A stretch of DNA of 64,000 bases from Bog-473 sp963701955 (GTDB lineage: Bacteria > Actinomycetota > Acidimicrobiia > Acidimicrobiales > RAAP-2), in the NCBI GenBank assembly GCA_963701955.1, contig OY969694.1, positions 434,001 through 498,000 on the forward strand, in the 5' to 3' direction. This document shows, piece after piece, positions 60,959-64,000 of the stretch (position 1 is its first letter; every line of letters begins with the position of its first letter). The position numbers and the translations under genes are program-made. The notes under the pieces are model-generated. The model was not told the origin of the DNA. It did not search any database and saw only the letters and a program-made list of their open reading frames with translations.

Positions 60959-61913
60959 GGTGCCCGAGAGCAGGGAGCACGCCCACGCGGCCCGCCCCGC
61001 GCCCGCGCACGCGCATGAGCACCGGCCATCGATTGACACCGACCGCCGTGCGCTGACCGCGGCGCTGGCGCTCCTGGTGCTCTTCATGGCCTTCGAGGTG
61101 GGCGCGGCCATCGTCTCGAACTCGTTGGCGCTCCTGGCCGACGCCGGCCACATGCTGGTCGACGTGGGCGCGATCGCAGGTTCCCTCGTCGCCATCCGGC
61201 TGGCCGCCCGTCCCGAGACCGGCTCGCACACCTACGGGTTGAAGCGGGCCGAGATCCTGGCGGCAGCCGGCAATGCCATCGCACTGCTCATCGTCTCCGC
61301 GCTGGTGACCTACGAGGCCCTCACCCGACTGGTCCATCCTTCGCATGTCGACGGCACCGTCCTCATCGTTGTGGCTTCGGTCGGGGTGGCGGTCAACCTG
61401 GCGGCCACCATGACGTTGGCGCGGGCCAACCGACGTTCGCTCAACGTCGAAGGAGCCTTTCGCCATATTCTGACGGACCTCTACGGCTTCGCCGGCACGC
61501 TCGTGGCCGGCGTGATCATCGTGGTGTGGGGGTTCGAGCGGGCCGATGCCGTGGCATCTCTCGTCGTGGTGGTCTTGATGGTGAAGGCAGCCGTCGGGTT
61601 GCTCCGTCCGGCCGTCCGCATCCTTCTCGAGGCCACCCCGGAGGACATCGACCTCGAAGAGGTGCGGCATCACCTCCTGGAGCTGCCCGAGGTCCAGTCG
61701 GTGCACGATCTGCACGCGTGGACGCTCACCTCGGCGCTGCCGATCCTGACCGCGCACGTCGTGGTCAGCGACGAGTGCTTCACCTCGGGCGAGGCCGGGC
61801 GCGTGCTCGACCATCTGCAGGGTTGCTTGTCGGGACACTTCGACGTGGCGCATTCGACACTGCAGTTCGAGTCGGCCGGGCACATCGAGCACGAGCTCGG
61901 CGGCCACGCGTAG
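60951..61913 (+). CDS. Cation diffusion facilitator (zinc-type exporter)
   Basis: A 320-residue CDF transporter. The His-rich N-terminus (HAHAARPAPAHAHEH) is followed by six membrane helices. Metal sites in helix 2 (LALLADAGHMLVDVGAI, HxxxD with the Asp before) and helix 5 (AFRHILTDLYGFAGT, HxxxD) are complete, as in ZnT/CzcD zinc exporters. The cytoplasmic C-terminal domain (about 215-300, SVHDLHAWTLTSALPILTAH) is present. It moves zinc out in exchange for protons. Cotranscribed with and presumably repressed by the ArsR protein. Confidence 0.92.
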   Translation: MSEVPESREHAHAARPAPAHAHEHRPSIDTDRRALTAALALLVLFMAFEVGAAIVSNSLALLADAGHMLVDVGAIAGSLVAIRLAARPETGSHTYGLKRAEILAAAGNAIALLIVSALVTYEALTRLVHPSHVDGTVLIVVASVGVAVNLAATMTLARANRRSLNVEGAFRHILTDLYGFAGTLVAGVIIVVWGFERADAVASLVVVVLMVKAAVGLLRPAVRILLEATPEDIDLEEVRHHLLELPEVQSVHDLHAWTLTSALPILTAHVVVSDECFTSGEAGRVLDHLQGCLSGHFDVAHSTLQFESAGHIEHELGGHA

Positions 61914-61937
61914 GACGGCCCTGCCTCCCGGGCGCGC

Positions 61938-62690
61938 TCAGCTGACGATGTCGATCGGTGTCCCCGGAGGGCTGACCGAGAGGCGGGCCAGATCGACATC
62001 GTGCAATCGGACGCACCCGTGCGAGATCGCCGCACCGGTGGAACCGATCAGCGAGTCGTCGTAGGACGTGATCAGTACGAGGCTCCCGTAGCCGGGGCCC
62101 GGTGGCGGTGCCGTCATCGTCACGAAGTAGTCCCCGGCGGGGTCGAGTCGTCGGGCGCCCCGATGCCCGCCGGGAAGTCCATGACGGCGGTGCCGTTCTC
62201 GTACACGGTGAAGTGCATGGTCGTCAGGTTGATCACCAGGCGTAGGGCGTGCTCCCCAGGGTGACATCGCTCAGGCGTACCCACGTCGTCGAGGCGTTGG
62301 GGCGCTGGGCCAGCCGGACGTCGAGCCAGACGGGCTTGGTCGCGATCACCGGGAGGGTCGACGGGTACCCGTACCAGCTCCCGGGCACGGTCATGGCAGG
62401 CGCAAGGCTGGGAAAGCTGAACCTGGGGATCGAGCCGTGCGTGGCGGCGACCAGGGTTGGGCCGGGGGGGCACTGTCGGAATGGAGCCGCCCGGGACCGC
62501 AGCCGCCTCGGGGATCGAGGGCGAAGTCCTGGGTGCGGAGTCGGCTCCGGCGCCATGGGGCCGACTGTCTCTGGAGGAAAGGTTCAGTCCGGCACGCCCA
62601 GGGCCGTGACGCCGATGGCCAGCACGCGCGATCCGACCGCCAACCCGAGGTGTCGACGTCGCCGGCCATCGGAGATTCGACGGTAGCGAG
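61938..62690 (-). CDS. L,D-transpeptidase (YkuD) with several frameshifts
   Basis: The pieces lie in three frames: SIPTVPP, then PTLVAATHGSIPRFSF and PGSWYGYPSTLPVIATKPVW with TTWVRLSDVTLGSTPY, then LVINLTTMHFTVYENGTAVM, then GDYFVTMTAPPPGPGYGSLV and the catalytic SHGCVRLHD. Breaks fall at a G run at 62464-62470, near 62242-62246, and at 62132-62135. Each is one base short or in a homopolymer. The family's upstream HG of the HG...SHGC(V/I)R motif, with about 24 residues, is absent between ITSYDDS and LIGSTGAA. The protein would make 3-3 cross-links in peptidoglycan. Start not determinable. Confidence 0.75.
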
Positions 62691-62958
62691 ACGGCCTGGG
62701 GGAGGTTCGGTGGGGACGACCCCGGGAGAGGCGCACCCGGGAAAGTTCGGGGCACTCATGCGAAGATGCTCGCTATGACCGAGCGTCGCGGTGCCGCCGT
62801 GGGGGTGTGCGGCGCCGGTCGGGGGTCGTGCCCCGAGAGTACGAGGCTCCACGCCGGACAAGAATTTCCGAACTTCGAGACCGTCCTCGCCGCCGCGGGT
62901 TCGTCGCCCCGTGACGAGGTCGGAGCCGAGGCCGTCGTCTCGTGACAGTTCGGCCCTA

Positions 62959-64000
62959 GTGGACGCCGTCGTGGTGGGCTCGGGGCCCAACGGGTTGGCC
63001 GCCGCGCTGACGCTGCTCCGGGCCGGTCACTCGGTCGAGGTCTTCGAGGGGGCGTCGCGGGTGGGGGGCGGCACCCGGACCGAGGAGCTCACGCTGAACG
63101 GGTTCCGCCACGACGTCTGTTCGGCTGTGCACCCGGCGCTGGTGGCATCTCCGTTCTTTCGGTCGCTTGACCTGGCTTCCCTCGGCGTAGTGCTCCGCCA
63201 GCCGGCGGTGCCCTTCGCTCACCCGCTCGGCGGCGGGCGGGCAGCCGCGCTCTACCGCAACACCGACGAGACGGCGTCGCGTCTCGGCGGCGACGCCAGG
63301 GCCTACCGCGAACTGTTCGGGCCGTTGGTGGAGTGGATGGACCGGATCGTGGCCTACGTCCTCGGGCCCATGCGCAGCATCCCGCCCGACCCTCTGGCCC
63401 TGGCCCGGTTCGCGTCGGTGGGCGTGCGCTCGGCGCGGCACACGGCTCGTCGTTTCACGACGGATTCGGCGAGGGCGCTGCTTGCGGGGGCGGCCGCGCA
63501 CTCAATGGCGCCGCTCTCGGCCCCGCTGACCTCCGCGTTCGGGCTCCTCCTCATGATGCTCGGTCACGGGGCCGGATGGCCGGTTGTCGAGGGAGGGAGC
63601 GAGGGTATCGGGCGCGGGATCGCCGCGGAGATCCGCCGGCTCGGCGGCGTGGTGCACACCGATCACCCGGTGACGTCGCTCTCCGAGCTCTCCGGAACTC
63701 GCGTCGTGCTGCTCGACGTCTCGCCGCGCCAGTTCGTCGCGCTGGCCGGTCCACGTTTGTCGAGGCGGGCCGCCCGGCCGTGGCTGCGCTTCCGCCCCGG
63801 CCCCGGTACCTGCAAAGTGGACTGGGCCCTCGACGGGCCCGTGCCCTGGAGCGCCGAGGCCTGCCGTGCGACCGTCACCGTCCACGTCGGCGGTACCTTC
63901 GAGGAGGTGGCGCGGGCCGAGGCGGCCGTCCATGCCGGACGTCACGCCGATCGGCCCTTCGTGCTGGTCGCCCAACCGAGTGTCGTCGACCCCACCCGGG
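62959..64000 (+). CDS. Phytoene desaturase-like FAD oxidoreductase, 3' end cut by the window
   Basis: 347 residues are visible from a GTG start and the frame is open to the window end. VDAVVVGSGPNGLAAALTLL is the dinucleotide-binding loop (GxGxxG), followed by VEVFEGASRVGGGTRTEELT and the family's HDVCSAVHPALVASPFF. EGGSEGIGRGIAAEIRRLGG and RVVLLDVSPRQFVALAG belong to the flavin/substrate half. Members include carotenoid desaturases and many unassigned actinobacterial oxidoreductases of this subtype. FAD binding is sure; the substrate is not. Divergent from the L,D-transpeptidase. Confidence 0.85.
   Translation, partial: MDAVVVGSGPNGLAAALTLLRAGHSVEVFEGASRVGGGTRTEELTLNGFRHDVCSAVHPALVASPFFRSLDLASLGVVLRQPAVPFAHPLGGGRAAALYRNTDETASRLGGDARAYRELFGPLVEWMDRIVAYVLGPMRSIPPDPLALARFASVGVRSARHTARRFTTDSARALLAGAAAHSMAPLSAPLTSAFGLLLMMLGHGAGWPVVEGGSEGIGRGIAAEIRRLGGVVHTDHPVTSLSELSGTRVVLLDVSPRQFVALAGPRLSRRAARPWLRFRPGPGTCKVDWALDGPVPWSAEACRATVTVHVGGTFEEVARAEAAVHAGRHADRPFVLVAQPSVVDPTR

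Overview
The window is about 64 kb of very GC-rich DNA with actinobacterial features. There is a 6C small RNA, a MurT/GatD lipid II amidation pair, many four-base translational overlaps (ATGA/GTGA) and several genes whose start codon sits 6-7 nt after a TANNNT box (leaderless promoters). The PspC-domain histidine kinase, the L,D-transpeptidase type and above all the tandem 'GYWxVASDGGIFSFG' surface-protein repeats point to the class Acidimicrobiia. That placement is an inference from protein flavour, not from a marker tree.

Layout. 0-6 kb: end of an aldo/keto reductase, an MMPL transporter, and an envelope-stress group (DUF1707, PspC, PspC-histidine kinase, LuxR-type response regulator). 6-13 kb: lipid-type enzymes (VOC protein, TesB thioesterase, epimerase, sulfotransferase, DUF1214 protein, SDR), CysQ phosphatase and a cold-shock protein. 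13-22.6 kb: two membrane or exported proteins, the TldD/TldE protease pair, a Gfo/Idh oxidoreductase, an OatA-like acyltransferase and a LysR regulator. 22.7-26.4 kb: 6C RNA, a HAD-acyltransferase, MurT and GatD. 26.4-33.4 kb: a tightly overlapping four-gene operon (fatty acyl-CoA reductase-HAD, zinc alcohol dehydrogenase, LarA-like protein, PlsC acyltransferase) opposite a TetR regulator.

34.2-42.7 kb is an integrated element in a tRNA-Val(CAC) gene, bounded by a 43-bp duplication of the tRNA 3' part. It carries a tyrosine integrase whose 3' end runs into the tRNA, a RepSA-like replication initiator, a cargo arylsulfatase, an IS110-family insertion sequence, and an RHH/Doc toxin-antitoxin operon with a third small gene. 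No conjugation gene is visible. A gene-poor 2 kb follows, including a decayed fragment of the element's small cargo gene.

44.7-64 kb is ordinary chromosome: Hsp20, TMEM175-type channel, DinB/WYL pair, TIGR01777 epimerase, hotdog thioesterase, VC0807-like membrane protein, methyltransferase, a solute-binding protein, a thiolase-like/DUF35/SnoaL group, a DsbA-like protein, the repeat surface protein, a class B PBP, an ArsR/CDF zinc-efflux operon, an L,D-transpeptidase and the start of a phytoene-desaturase-like oxidoreductase.

A caution for the reader: at least eight clearly conserved genes are interrupted by one- or two-base indels in G/C runs, with no other sign of decay. This looks like sequence error rather than gene loss. 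Two very long open frames (HAD-acyltransferase-MurT and reductase-alcohol dehydrogenase) are artefacts of these shifts, and the genes are listed here as separate units.
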